This document shows positions 17,310 through 26,759 of a stretch of DNA of 64,000 nt, piece after piece. The translations under genes were made by a program, and so were the position numbers. Position 1 is the stretch's first letter, and every line of letters begins with the position of its first letter. Under the pieces are notes generated by a model. That model worked only from the letters and a program-made list of their open reading frames with translations, did not search any database and was not told where the DNA came from. Source of the stretch: Alkalihalobacillus trypoxylicola (GTDB lineage: Bacteria > Bacillota > Bacilli > Bacillales > Bacillaceae_D); assembly GCF_001590785.1 (NCBI RefSeq), contig NZ_LTAO01000036.1, positions 788 through 64,787 on the forward strand, written 5' to 3'.

Positions 17310-20027
17310 TTAAATATAGGCTGCCAATGTTTTGTTTTTCCTCATAACCCATTCATATTGATGGACTCTTAATTGGAATAGAGTCAATGGATCTCTATAT
17401 ACCTCTGGGTTTGATTTTAGTGTGCCTATTGCTTCATTGTTTCCTTCTATTTCAGATTGAGCTTCTTGAATGGCGCCTTGAACGACTGAATAAGGCTTTT
17501 TAAAGAACATTTGAATGTCTCGAGTCAATCCTCTTTCAAATAACTCAAACTGCATCATAAACTGTGAAGCGATATTTTCGGCAATTTGGCTAAAATCTTC
17601 ACCTTCAAAAAACTTCATATACATTTTGTATAGTAAAGATTTATTTGCCGTTATAGACCCTAACCATTTACCTGAGCTTTTTAGAACTAGTTGTGAGGGG
17701 GTCATTTTGTTAAAAAGATTAATGTGCTCTAATTGAATACTCGTTGATAAGCGCTCGATATCACGTTGCCAATCATCTAAGATTCGGAAATCACCTTCTA
17801 ACAAAAACTGATCACTTTCATAGAGAGAGTTAAACCCTTCTGCCATTTCTTTTAAATAAGATTGACTTCTAATAAAGGCAACATTTGAAACCTCTAACCA
17901 CCTTGAAAAGGAATTAGAGAATTTCGGAATTAGCTTGCTTTCAAAATAGTGATTAAGCTTGAGCGTAGCCTCTCTATTTATTTGCTCCGGTAATGTTTTG
18001 AAGTTCGTATCCTCACGAATGAGATCCTTACATTCTTTTAGGATACTTGGAACAGCATTTTTTATATCCGTTTCCATTTCATCCTTTATTTCTTGATACG
18101 CATTTTTAATACTTTGTGATTCTTCTTTCTCTAAATCATTAACTTGATGGTGAGCAGCTTTTAATTTTTCGACCATTTCCTCATTCCAAGAGACTGAATG
18201 TAAATATTGCTTTTCCATCTCTGTTCGTTGCTCATATAAATAACCGATCACTTCTTTAATGAAATAGAGAATCTTTTTGTTTCTTCTTTGTTCAATTGGC
18301 TCTATTTTCAACATATTTTTAATAAAACCAGTGATCTCCTCTGCCTCTTTCTTTCCAGTAACCTTCGGTGAGAAGGATAACACTTTAGCATCAGAGAAAT
18401 ACTCATTTATCCTTGATTTTGTTTCAGCTAAGATACGGCCTTCTTCGTGCTCACTATATATGCCATCTAGTTTATTAAAAATAAAATGAACAGCTAAATC
18501 AGGGAATTCCTTTTTTACCTCTAACAAAAAGGTTCTTTCTTCATTCGTAAAGGGGTGATTTCCATTCAATACGAAAACCATATGGTCGGCAAAATTAATC
18601 ATCGACTTCCAGCTATTATTTTGATTTTGATTTCTAGATAAAACTGGAGAATCAATAATTTGAAGTCCCATTTCTCGAAGAAGATGACTTTCCGTTTTTA
18701 TTTCAATTAAATTAGTTACTGAAGCTTCATCCGTTAAAGCAAAATCCTCTTCCTTACTAATTGCTTGAACCGAATCTTTACCCTCTTTAATAAAATATAA
18801 TGAATGATGATTTTCTTCTATTTCAAGAGAGCTTCCTATTAAGCCTTCTAAAAATGAATTCTTACCGCCTTTTAATGTTCCAGCTACCATTAAATTCTTT
18901 TGGTTAAACTGAAGAAGCTCTTTTATTACCCACTCATACTTTTGCCCAATCATTAAATCATGCTTCTTAGCCCAGTTTTCAATTTCTTGGAATAATACGA
19001 GACTTTTCTCTAGCCAATCTACACTTCCACTTACTAGTTCTAACTGTTCTTTCGCTTCGTGAACGAATTCTTCCTCTATTTGTTCTGGGAACATATCGTT
19101 CCATGACAGAACAGCGGTAACACTTAATAATTGATCCTCACTAGAGGAAATCATAAACCAATTCCTAATATGAAGAGGAATAATAGCCTCTATTTCTTTA
19201 AGAAAATACGTACCGCTTATCATTTCAAAATAAGATACTTGATAATAGTTTGATAAGAGAGCTAAGTTCTCCTGCTGTGTCCCCAATATATTTGCATATG
19301 AGGTATTAAAGACGAGTAGCCAGTCAAAATAAAGTTCCTCTCCGCGGTAGCTATCCCACAGTGTCGTTACTAATTCCTCATATTTATCTAAATTTAAGCT
19401 ATGTAGTGACGTTAATAACGGCATAAAATAAGAGGGGTTTGTGGTTTTGGTTAAACCCTGCTCTACATATGACTTCACTTTATCAAACCATTCTATCGAG
19501 CCCGTTCGTATCGATTCATCAACAGCTAATTCTATAGCACTACTATAATCGCGGTACTCTTCAAAAAACTGTTTCGCCATAACCGTAACATTTGGATAAT
19601 CAGGATTCCATTGCACGGCTTTTTTTATCGTTTCCGCTGCATCATCTAGCTTTTCCTGTTCAATGTAAATAGAAAATAATTGTAAAAACACTTCCGTTTT
19701 TAACGTTTCATCCTGGGTTTTTATTGATTGATACATTCTTTTGGCATCTTTTAATAAACCAAGCTGGTCATAGGCATCAGCTATATTTTTTTTCGCCCAA
19801 TTTTGCCATTGTCCTTCTACCTTTTCCCACTTAAAAATAGCCGTTTCATAGTCTTGATGAATGAAATTGAGCTCTCCTTGACCAAATCGCACTTCAGATT
19901 TTTGATGATCGTCTAACTCATCATTTAAAAGTAATAAAGACAGCTGTTCGTACTCTGACTTAGAAGCAGTCTCTTGAATTAATTGTTTATAGTAATTTTT
20001 TTGGATTAAATCATGATTAATTTCCAT
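17310..20027 (-). CDS. Large TPR + dynamin-like GTPase protein with atypical P-loop
   Basis: The protein has 905 residues. The N-terminal third is alpha-helical with TPR-like repeats (about 35-150: GELNFIHQDYETAIFKWEKV, NIADAYDQLGLLKDAKRMY, LFSIYIEQEKLDDAAETIKKA). A dynamin-type GTPase domain follows: P-loop GTLKGGKNS (383-391), DSPV at 459-462 in the G3 position and NKLD (518-521) as G4. The C-terminal 350 residues are long helices typical of bacterial dynamin-like proteins. The P-loop has N390 where S or T binds Mg2+, and G3 lacks the glycine of DxPG, so GTP hydrolysis may be weak or lost. No membrane helix is evident. It is monocistronic with its own terminator. A membrane-remodelling or scaffolding role is inference. 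Confidence 0.72.
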   Translation of the reverse strand: MEINHDLIQKNYYKQLIQETASKSEYEQLSLLLLNDELDDHQKSEVRFGQGELNFIHQDYETAIFKWEKVEGQWQNWAKKNIADAYDQLGLLKDAKRMYQSIKTQDETLKTEVFLQLFSIYIEQEKLDDAAETIKKAVQWNPDYPNVTVMAKQFFEEYRDYSSAIELAVDESIRTGSIEWFDKVKSYVEQGLTKTTNPSYFMPLLTSLHSLNLDKYEELVTTLWDSYRGEELYFDWLLVFNTSYANILGTQQENLALLSNYYQVSYFEMISGTYFLKEIEAIIPLHIRNWFMISSSEDQLLSVTAVLSWNDMFPEQIEEEFVHEAKEQLELVSGSVDWLEKSLVLFQEIENWAKKHDLMIGQKYEWVIKELLQFNQKNLMVAGTLKGGKNSFLEGLIGSSLEIEENHHSLYFIKEGKDSVQAISKEEDFALTDEASVTNLIEIKTESHLLREMGLQIIDSPVLSRNQNQNNSWKSMINFADHMVFVLNGNHPFTNEERTFLLEVKKEFPDLAVHFIFNKLDGIYSEHEEGRILAETKSRINEYFSDAKVLSFSPKVTGKKEAEEITGFIKNMLKIEPIEQRRNKKILYFIKEVIGYLYEQRTEMEKQYLHSVSWNEEMVEKLKAAHHQVNDLEKEESQSIKNAYQEIKDEMETDIKNAVPSILKECKDLIREDTNFKTLPEQINREATLKLNHYFESKLIPKFSNSFSRWLEVSNVAFIRSQSYLKEMAEGFNSLYESDQFLLEGDFRILDDWQRDIERLSTSIQLEHINLFNKMTPSQLVLKSSGKWLGSITANKSLLYKMYMKFFEGEDFSQIAENIASQFMMQFELFERGLTRDIQMFFKKPYSVVQGAIQEAQSEIEGNNEAIGTLKSNPEVYRDPLTLFQLRVHQYEWVMRKNKTLAAYI

Positions 20028-20251
20028 TATATTGCTTCACCCTTTCTCACTAGACTTTAGATAATTCAGGTATTGTCTGATTTTTTATCAAAGGTCTAAC
20101 TTACATTACATTATAGTATGTATTTTTTGATACTATTACTATCCTGCGATTGTAACAAAAATAATGGAGTAAGAGTTTTCATCTATATTTCATTTGTCCT
20201 ACAATTAGAATACGAAAACGATATTTCAAAGAGTACTATAGGTTAAATTGA

Positions 20252-20890
20252 TTAGTCCTCCCAATAAAATATCGCATCAAAGTTTTGATAGTGACCTAAA
20301 TCATGATCGTGTTTATCAACTAAAATGGTGGGTATCTCTGTTTGAAAGCTTAAAGAATTCTTTAAGTAATCTTCTTCTAAAAAAAGAATACCGTATTCTT
20401 CTATCTGCTTCTTTAATTGTTGCCATTCCCACTGCCAGCTTTTATCAGGAAGTTCATTGAGCTCATTTCGTAATAGCCAGGTGTTATAGGTTTGCTGCTC
20501 GCTTAACACCTTTCCCGATTGATTCACAACTTTTCTAAATCCATATTCCCCTCTATTAAAAACAGCGACCGGAGCGAGACGACTAATATAAACACATATA
20601 CCTTCTAAGTCTGTTTCAAAAATCGTGTTTTGTTTAGCAGCATACTCTCTTTTGGCCATTACATTCGTACCGTTTTTTAAGGTTAAAAACAAACACACAA
20701 AAGAAGCATAACCACTTCCGAAGTGTTCAAAATCTGCTTCGCAATGAAACACGCGAGATTTTTTCAACTGGTAATAGATTCGCTTTATAAAGTTTTCTAT
20801 TAACCCTTCATCATCCTGATTGTACGGATAGCTTTCTCCAACACGCTGACCTTTTATCATTTTTTGTAATTGATCGGATGTAAAAATCAT
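20252..20890 (-). CDS. Unknown soluble protein, 212 residues
   Basis: I do not recognise this family. The protein is soluble, aromatic-rich and has no signal peptide; notable segments are HFGSGYASFVCLFLTLKNG, LEGICVYISRLAPVAVFNRGEYGFRK and a C-terminal VDKHDHDLGHYQNFDAIFYWED. It is third in a likely operon after GNAT and transglutaminase-like genes, spaced 11 bp from the latter. The ribosome binding site AAAGGG is weak. Confidence 0.6.
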   Translation of the reverse strand: MIFTSDQLQKMIKGQRVGESYPYNQDDEGLIENFIKRIYYQLKKSRVFHCEADFEHFGSGYASFVCLFLTLKNGTNVMAKREYAAKQNTIFETDLEGICVYISRLAPVAVFNRGEYGFRKVVNQSGKVLSEQQTYNTWLLRNELNELPDKSWQWEWQQLKKQIEEYGILFLEEDYLKNSLSFQTEIPTILVDKHDHDLGHYQNFDAIFYWED

Positions 20891-20901
20891 CTGCTACCCT
20901 T

Positions 20902-21510
20902 TTATAGCTCTTGAGGCAAATGATTCAAATACATGTCACGAACATTCGTATGAGAATGTAGCACAGCCATTGTTTTTTGATTAGGTTTAAAATAAATGAC
21001 CGGGTAATCGATCTCACCTTTTAATGATTGCACTGGAAAGGCAAGTTTTTCTTCATTGATTGAAAATTGTGCATCAATGCCTTCTTTATTTCCTCGAGCA
21101 TCTAAACGAATCCATTTCTTTATGTCGGATAAGAATACAGCATTTAAAGCATGGATGCAGTAGCCGCTTTCTGGTGTATCGAAGAGCACTAGTTTTTGAT
21201 AGCAAAAACCAACTGGAATATCTTGACTTCTGAGAACAGCTGCCAATAAATTAGACTTTGCGTAACAGATGCCTTCTTTTGCATCCAATACATCTGAAGC
21301 TTTACACGTAACTATTTTCCCTTGTATATCCCAGGAATGGTCAATCTCATCTCGAACGAAATTAAATGCTTTTTCTACCTTAGCTTCTTCTGATTCTATA
21401 CTTGAAAATAACTGTTTAGATAGCTTTTGAATATTTTCTGACCGATAATCGACCCATTCATCTTGCTGTAAATAAAATTTTAATTCACTAGATTCAGGAT
21501 AAAATAGCAT
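20902..21510 (-). CDS. Transglutaminase-like cysteine protease-fold protein
   Basis: The 202-residue protein has the transglutaminase-core catalytic triad: C82 in EGICYAKSNLLAAVLRS, H120 in GYCIHALNAVF and D137 in IRLDARGNKEG. There is no signal peptide, so it is cytoplasmic. Such proteins are peptidases, amidases or transglutaminases, and the substrate here is unknown. It is followed at 11 bp by an unknown gene and preceded at 12 bp by a GNAT gene, so the three are likely cotranscribed. Confidence 0.8.
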   Translation of the reverse strand: MLFYPESSELKFYLQQDEWVDYRSENIQKLSKQLFSSIESEEAKVEKAFNFVRDEIDHSWDIQGKIVTCKASDVLDAKEGICYAKSNLLAAVLRSQDIPVGFCYQKLVLFDTPESGYCIHALNAVFLSDIKKWIRLDARGNKEGIDAQFSINEEKLAFPVQSLKGEIDYPVIYFKPNQKTMAVLHSHTNVRDMYLNHLPQEL

Positions 21511-21522
21511 TCAATCCCTCCA

Positions 21523-22359
21523 TTAGAGCTTATAATAGAGCTTATAATAATTTTGTACGTTAAACGATTCAAACCCAACTTTTTTATAAAGTGCTTCTGC
21601 TTTCGGATTAAGACCATCAACCTCTAAAAAGAGTGGACCTTTCTGTGAGTAATTATGTATGATTTGCTCTAAACATAATTTTCCATAACCCTTTCCCTGA
21701 TGTGCCGGTAAAATAGCAAAACCATAAATCCACCATTGTTGGTCAATTGAATTATAAGTAAGACGTACCTTACCTATTTTCACACCTTCACTTTCAATTA
21801 CATACATAATAGAATCTTTTTCTGATTCTAGCTGAGAATAAAATGAAGAAGCCTCTTCCTCATTAAAATCAAAACATTTAATATCTAAATCTATAATATG
21901 CTGTTTGTCTTCAATGGAAGCCTCTCTTAACGTCACACTGGCATTTGGGTGAGAGCTAGAAGAAATAATTGGATGATATCTCATTTGTCTTTCCGAAAAA
22001 GCTAACGATAAATTTTTGTTAGATAACCAATTTTGTGCCGATATCGAATGCGCCGGTGCATTTAAATAAACCGTTTTATTTGATTGTATCTTTGATTTTA
22101 CATCCTTTAATAGGTTAGTAAAAATGCCCTTATTTCTATAGGCTGGATGTACCATTCCACATATTTCGACCTTATTTCCAAAGGAGTAAGTGGCGAGAAA
22201 CCCTACTAACTGGTCGTTCTCATAAAAAAAGAAGTTCTCGTCCTCCATCCTATTTTCAGCCGTAAGCATATCCCAATTTAATTTGAGATGAATAGATTCT
22301 TTTTGTTCACATACTTGTTGTAATTCCTGAATTTCACTTATTTCCTTTTTAGAAAGCAT
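21523..22359 (-). CDS. GNAT-family N-acetyltransferase with two GNAT domains
   Basis: The protein has 278 residues. A degenerate N-terminal GNAT unit (about 1-130: LVGFLATYSFGNKVEICGMVHPAYRNKGIFTNLL) is followed by a second GNAT unit (about 145-278: WIYGFAILPAHQGKGYGKLCLEQII), both with the R/QxxGxG/A acetyl-CoA loop. The C-terminal VGFESFNVQNYYKLYYKL is typical. It is first in a likely three-gene operon. Acceptor unknown. Confidence 0.85.
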   Translation of the reverse strand: MLSKKEISEIQELQQVCEQKESIHLKLNWDMLTAENRMEDENFFFYENDQLVGFLATYSFGNKVEICGMVHPAYRNKGIFTNLLKDVKSKIQSNKTVYLNAPAHSISAQNWLSNKNLSLAFSERQMRYHPIISSSSHPNASVTLREASIEDKQHIIDLDIKCFDFNEEEASSFYSQLESEKDSIMYVIESEGVKIGKVRLTYNSIDQQWWIYGFAILPAHQGKGYGKLCLEQIIHNYSQKGPLFLEVDGLNPKAEALYKKVGFESFNVQNYYKLYYKL

Positions 22360-22551
22360 AGTTCAACCTCCCGTTCTATCCTACTTATATATATTATATC
22401 ACCCTCTGATTCTATTTTATTATATGAAAATTCATATTGAAGAAAAAGATAGCTTAATACTCCTCTATTGGGTTTTCAATAGTACGGCAAGAATGTACTG
22501 GATTCATTGAAACTAAGATTGCTTGCGAACGTAAGTCGACTCACTAAAACT

Positions 22552-22587
22552 CAAAAAGAGCCCGAGAGATTCGGACGCTTTTTTACT
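22552..22587 (-). terminator. Terminator of importer 2 operon
   Basis: AGCGTCCGAATCTCTCGGGCT folds into a short GC-rich stem. T or A runs flank both sides, so it could also work on the plus strand. It sits about 26 nt past the permease stop codon on the minus strand. Confidence 0.7.
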
Positions 22588-22612
22588 GTTTGATTATTAG
22601 CCTCTTAAGCTA

Positions 22613-23491
22613 CTAACTCTTTACGGCACCAATCGCTACACTGCCCATTATACGTTTAGAAAAAATCGAAAATACAATGATAATCGGTACTACAGATATG
22701 GCTACACCTAGATAAAGGAGCCCATAATCAGTATTATAATATCCTTGTAGCATAGCGACAACGACAGGTAAAGGATATTTCTCCTCTGAAAATAGCAATA
22801 CTAACGGACTTATAAAGTTATTCCAAGAACCAATAAAGGTGAAAATTCCGATAGCGGCCAGTGCTGGTGTTAGCATGGGAAATATAATGCGGTTAAAGAT
22901 ATGCCACTCACCTGCTCCGTCAATTCTAGCTGCTTCAAGTATGTCATCTGGTACACTTCCATCGATAAACTGTTTAATAAAGAAAACAGCAAAGGTATTA
23001 GCAGCTGCTGGCAAAATAATCGCAGCATGCGAATCTAATAAATGGAGCATCCCTAACCAACGATAACTCCCTATTAAAGCTAATTGAGCAGGAACCATCA
23101 TCGTAGCTAGCATAAAATAGAAAAGTGGTTTATTAAATTTAAAATTAAACTTTGAAAATCCATAAGCTGTTAAGGACCCAAAATACAAAGTTAAAGCTGT
23201 CGATCCCCCAGCAATAATGAAGCTATTCATAAACCCCTGTAAAACATTGGAATTTTGTAAAAGTCGTTGGATATTGTCCAAAAGCTGAGTACCTGGTGCA
23301 ATAACGAAAGTAGATACAATGTCAGCATTCGCATGGGTAGAGTACATGATCATTAAATAAAAGGGAAAAATACAAAGTACTGCTAAAATAAAGAGAATCA
23401 CATATAAACCAATAGAATAACCACTCTTCTTTTCAGATGAGAATAACCTATTTAATTTTTTATTTTCTTTTTCTATAACTGAGTTAGACAT
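22613..23491 (-). CDS. Carbohydrate ABC transporter permease, MalG type (importer 2)
   Basis: This 292-residue CUT1 permease has six helices and the EAA loop DILEAARIDGAGEWHIFNRIIFPML. The ATG is preceded by TAAGGAGG. It is the last gene of an SBP-permease-permease operon, ending in SVAIGAVKS. No ATPase gene is linked. Confidence 0.88.
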   Translation of the reverse strand: MSNSVIEKENKKLNRLFSSEKKSGYSIGLYVILFILAVLCIFPFYLMIMYSTHANADIVSTFVIAPGTQLLDNIQRLLQNSNVLQGFMNSFIIAGGSTALTLYFGSLTAYGFSKFNFKFNKPLFYFMLATMMVPAQLALIGSYRWLGMLHLLDSHAAIILPAAANTFAVFFIKQFIDGSVPDDILEAARIDGAGEWHIFNRIIFPMLTPALAAIGIFTFIGSWNNFISPLVLLFSEEKYPLPVVVAMLQGYYNTDYGLLYLGVAISVVPIIIVFSIFSKRIMGSVAIGAVKS

Positions 23492-23503
23492 GTTGATACC
23501 TCC

Positions 23504-24397
23504 TTAAGATTCTTTCGTACGTCTATTCGAAATAACAAAAGAAAAAATAGATAAAGTACCAATGACAAAAAACAAACAAAAGGCAATCGTTGCTCCATAT
23601 CCAAAATTACCTTGCTCAAAAGATGTGCGATATAAATACATAATACTTGTCAGAGTCGAGTTATCAGGTGCACCTGTACCTTCTGTTAACATGAATGGTT
23701 GATCAAATATTTGCACTCCACCTATCAAAGATGTAATGACTTGAAATAATATGATGGGACGTAAAAGTGGGATGGTTATTTTGAAAAAGATTTGCCTCTT
23801 ATTAGCTCCGTCAATTTGAGCAGCTTCTCCAAAATCCGGAGATATCCCTTGCAAACCCGCAATATAAATCAGCATAGAGTAGCCAAAATACTGAAAAAAT
23901 AAAATAGCCGATACAAGAACTCTCATAAAGAAAGCATCATTTTTCCAATCAATTGGGGCGTCAATGATTTGAAGAGTCATTAGCATTTGATTCACACTAC
24001 CAGTCTGCCAATCAAACATCAAACTTACGAGTAGACCGAGAGATGCTGCCGTTACGATATGTGGAAAGAAATATACCGCTCGAAAAAAGCCTTTACCCTT
24101 TAAATATTTATCTGTTAATATAACCGCTAAAATTAAGCTAATGGTTAATTGTGGAACGACCGCAATAATCCAAATAAAAAATGTGTTAAATAGAGATTGG
24201 TAAAGAACGGGATCACTAAAAGCTCGTAAATAATTACCTAACCCAATATATTGAGGATCATATAAGCCATCCCAGTTCGTTAAACTTAGGTAAAAGGAAT
24301 AAATAATCGGATAAAATCCAAACAGAAAAAAGATCAAGAAAAATGGAGCAATAAATAAATATCCATAATTATCTTTTTTTATCTTATTGGCAAACAT
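23504..24397 (-). CDS. Carbohydrate ABC transporter permease, MalF type (importer 2)
   Basis: This CUT1 permease of about 297 residues has six helices and the EAA loop DFGEAAQIDGANKRQIFFKITIPLL. The frame is open to 24421, overlapping the upstream gene, but AAAGGAGG lies 5 nt before ATG 24397 (MFANKIKKD), so the start is there, 14 nt after the solute-binding protein gene ends. Confidence 0.88.
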   Translation of the reverse strand: MFANKIKKDNYGYLFIAPFFLIFFLFGFYPIIYSFYLSLTNWDGLYDPQYIGLGNYLRAFSDPVLYQSLFNTFFIWIIAVVPQLTISLILAVILTDKYLKGKGFFRAVYFFPHIVTAASLGLLVSLMFDWQTGSVNQMLMTLQIIDAPIDWKNDAFFMRVLVSAILFFQYFGYSMLIYIAGLQGISPDFGEAAQIDGANKRQIFFKITIPLLRPIILFQVITSLIGGVQIFDQPFMLTEGTGAPDNSTLTSIMYLYRTSFEQGNFGYGATIAFCLFFVIGTLSIFSFVISNRRTKES

Positions 24398-24410
24398 AAA
24401 GGCCTCCTTT

Positions 24411-25673
24411 TCACTGTACATTTAGTTCAGGAAAGTAGTTTTGAACATCCTGCTTAAATTTTGAAATAAACTCTTCTTTACTTGATATATTTCCACGAAT
24501 AAAAGAATTCATATTTTGATTAAACAAGTCGTCAATATCACCATCGTATCTAGTTTGTACGACGGGCGTCACCTTTGTCGCTTCTTCATTAAAAAATTCA
24601 AAGTACTTCTGTCCATCTAAAAATTCATCTGTCATTTCATCTGCAAGCTCTTCATTTACTAGTTGATTACTTGTAAAATAGCTTTGCTCAACAGAAAGCT
24701 TTTCAAGGAAATCATGATTATAACCGTAAAATTTTACAAATTCCCATGCAAGCTCCTTATTCTCGCTTTCAGAGTAAACAGAAAAATAGGTTCCCCCTCC
24801 ACTAAATGCACTAGGACCTTGAGCTAGTCCCCATAATCCACTCGTATCTGGTGCATCATTTTTTATCACATGCTGTAAGTACCATGTTGGGCCAGCATAA
24901 AAAAGAACGGATCCTGATTGCATGGATGCACTTAATCCTGGGCTCCAATCATCTAACATAGCTAATACATTCTTTTCCCTAGCCTCTCTCGCCCAATCTA
25001 AAATTTTTAAACGTTCTTCATCTATAATAAGGGTTTCATTTTCGACCCAAGGTCTTTCTACATTACCTCTTTGAACTGCTGATATCGCATTCCAATTTGG
25101 TAATGCATGAACTTGTCCGTCACTTTCCGCAAACACTCTTTCTCCAATTTCAAAAATATCATCCCAATTCGATATCATGGCACTGATTTCTTCTGGATCA
25201 TCAGTTCCTAAATACTCTTTTGCTAAATCACGTCGATAATAGATTCCTCCAGGGGTCCCTTGATAACCAATGGTGCGAACATTCCCATTAACATCTTTTT
25301 GGACTTCCTGAACAAATTCATATTGCTGTTCAATTAATTCATCTGCATTAAAAGGAGCTTCTGAAAGATTAGCTGCAGATGGATGATCCATAAATTTCCT
25401 CTTATAAGCATGCTCTAAAGCAAACACATCTGGTGCTTCTATTCCTGTCGATAAAGCGGATCTTAATTTTGTCTGATATTGAGAATTAGGAATATAACGA
25501 AAGTTCACCTTTACATCTGGGTTTTCTTCTAAAAAATGCTCTACAGCATATTCTGCTTCATCCGTAAAGCTCCATATTGTAATTTCCTCTACCTCTTCAC
25601 TTCCTGATGATGCACACGCACTACATACTAAAAGTAACAATATGACCCCTAAAAGTAAGCGCTTTCTTTTCAT
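24411..25673 (-). CDS. Extracellular sugar-binding lipoprotein (importer 2)
   Basis: This family 1 solute-binding protein has about 420 residues. The start at ATG 25673 (MKRKRLLLGVILLLLVCSAC) follows AAAGGAGG; the frame is open to 25718, but those residues would block the signal peptide. The lipobox is CSAC, slightly atypical at -3. Mature motifs are ITIWSFTDEAEYAVEHF, APDVFALEHAYKRKF and GPTWYLQHVIK. The sugar is unknown. A palindrome just upstream may be its operator. Confidence 0.86.
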   Translation of the reverse strand: MKRKRLLLGVILLLLVCSACASSGSEEVEEITIWSFTDEAEYAVEHFLEENPDVKVNFRYIPNSQYQTKLRSALSTGIEAPDVFALEHAYKRKFMDHPSAANLSEAPFNADELIEQQYEFVQEVQKDVNGNVRTIGYQGTPGGIYYRRDLAKEYLGTDDPEEISAMISNWDDIFEIGERVFAESDGQVHALPNWNAISAVQRGNVERPWVENETLIIDEERLKILDWAREAREKNVLAMLDDWSPGLSASMQSGSVLFYAGPTWYLQHVIKNDAPDTSGLWGLAQGPSAFSGGGTYFSVYSESENKELAWEFVKFYGYNHDFLEKLSVEQSYFTSNQLVNEELADEMTDEFLDGQKYFEFFNEEATKVTPVVQTRYDGDIDDLFNQNMNSFIRGNISSKEEFISKFKQDVQNYFPELNVQ

Positions 25674-25710
25674 TAGATAACCTCCTTTTAAGATAAACCT
25701 ACTGAACTCC

Positions 25711-25726
25711 ATGTACACGTGTTCAT
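25711..25726. promoter_or_regulatory. Candidate operator upstream of importer 2
   Basis: ATGTACACGTGTTCAT is a 16-bp inverted repeat with a single mismatched pair of arms. It overlaps the end of a weak promoter (TTGACA at 25754-25749, AAGAAT at 25730-25725, 18 nt apart on the minus strand). A LacI- or AraC-type regulator is a guess. Confidence 0.35.
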
Positions 25727-25845
25727 TCTTGCACTCTACAAAAAAGCTGTCAATAAATAATCAGAATATTGTTGACAATTGTTAAAAATCTAAAAATATG
25801 TAGCATTTTAAATGAAATTATGTTTAACATTCATCGAGAAATAAA

Positions 25846-25878
25846 AAAAGCTAGAAATCAATGATTGATTTCTAGCTT
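25846..25878 (-). terminator. Terminator of the yeeI-like gene
   Basis: AAGCTAGAAATCA and TGATTTCTAGCTT form a 13-bp perfect stem with a short loop, followed by T residues on the minus strand. It is 16 nt past the stop codon. Confidence 0.88.
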
Positions 25879-25893
25879 AATAATGTTGTTCTT

Positions 25894-26607
25894 CTATTCA
25901 CTAACGTTGTGATAAACCTGTTTAACGTCCTCTAAATCTTCAAGAACATCTATTAACTTTAAAAACGACTGTAAAGATTCTGAATCTAATTCAACTTCAG
26001 TTTGTGGAAGCATCGTTAGCTCAGCAACAGTAAATTCGGTTATTCCTTTATTTTTGAGTGCTTCTTGTACCGCATGAAACATTTCAGGCTCAGCGTAAAT
26101 AATCACTACTTCTTCTTCCTCAAGAATATCGCGCGCTTCAACATCAGCATCTAAAAGGATTTCTAATACTTCATCGGCCGATTTTCCTTCTATACCAATA
26201 ACCGCTGTCGCATCAAACATATAAGCAACCGATCCACTTACACCCATATTTCCACTGTTTTTTGTAAAAGCAGATCTTACTTCAGCTGCCGTTCGGTTCA
26301 CGTTATTCGTTAACGCATCAACAATAATCATCGATCCGTTTGGACCAAAACCTTCATAACGTAGCTCATCAAAATTCTCGTCTTCTCCGCCTTTTGCTTT
26401 TTCAATAGCTCGGTCAATAATATGTTTAGGCACACTGTATGTTTTAGCTCTTTCCAACACAACCTTTAAGGCTCTATTAGATTCTGGGTCTGGTTCTCCT
26501 TGTTTAGCTGCTACATATATTTCTCGACCAAATTTAGCATAAATTCGACTCGTATTCGCATCTTTAGACGCTTTTTTTTCTTTTATATTATTCCATTTAC
26601 GTCCCAT
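25894..26607 (-). CDS. yeeI: YebC/TACO1-family protein (YeeI-like)
   Basis: The 237-residue protein starts [30 protein letters not shown], the conserved YebC/PmpR/TACO1 N-terminus. The conserved [19 protein letters not shown] follows in the middle. These proteins are annotated as transcription factors, but work in several bacteria and in mitochondria links them to relief of ribosome stalling at proline-rich stretches. The frame extends three codons upstream to a GTG (26616); ATG 26607 matches the family start. Confidence 0.9.
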   Translation of the reverse strand: MGRKWNNIKEKKASKDANTSRIYAKFGREIYVAAKQGEPDPESNRALKVVLERAKTYSVPKHIIDRAIEKAKGGEDENFDELRYEGFGPNGSMIIVDALTNNVNRTAAEVRSAFTKNSGNMGVSGSVAYMFDATAVIGIEGKSADEVLEILLDADVEARDILEEEEVVIIYAEPEMFHAVQEALKNKGITEFTVAELTMLPQTEVELDSESLQSFLKLIDVLEDLEDVKQVYHNVSE

Positions 26608-26644
26608 AAAGAACACTCTCTTTCCTGACTGTAATTTACTTTAA

Positions 26645-26745
26645 ACCGCTCATCATTCTCTTCATCAAAACAGAATTATCGATGCTTTCCAAAAGGCTTT
26701 CTTAGGTAACTTAGTCTCTCATTTCAATAGGAGTATGCAAAGATT
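26645..26745 (+). repeat. Family A remnant (A10)
   Basis: Only GATGCTTTCC..AAGGCTT and AGGTAACTTAG resemble the family A core. The stems are destroyed, so this is a decayed copy or chance similarity. Confidence 0.45.
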
Positions 26746-26759
26746 GAATTCCATAAAGA

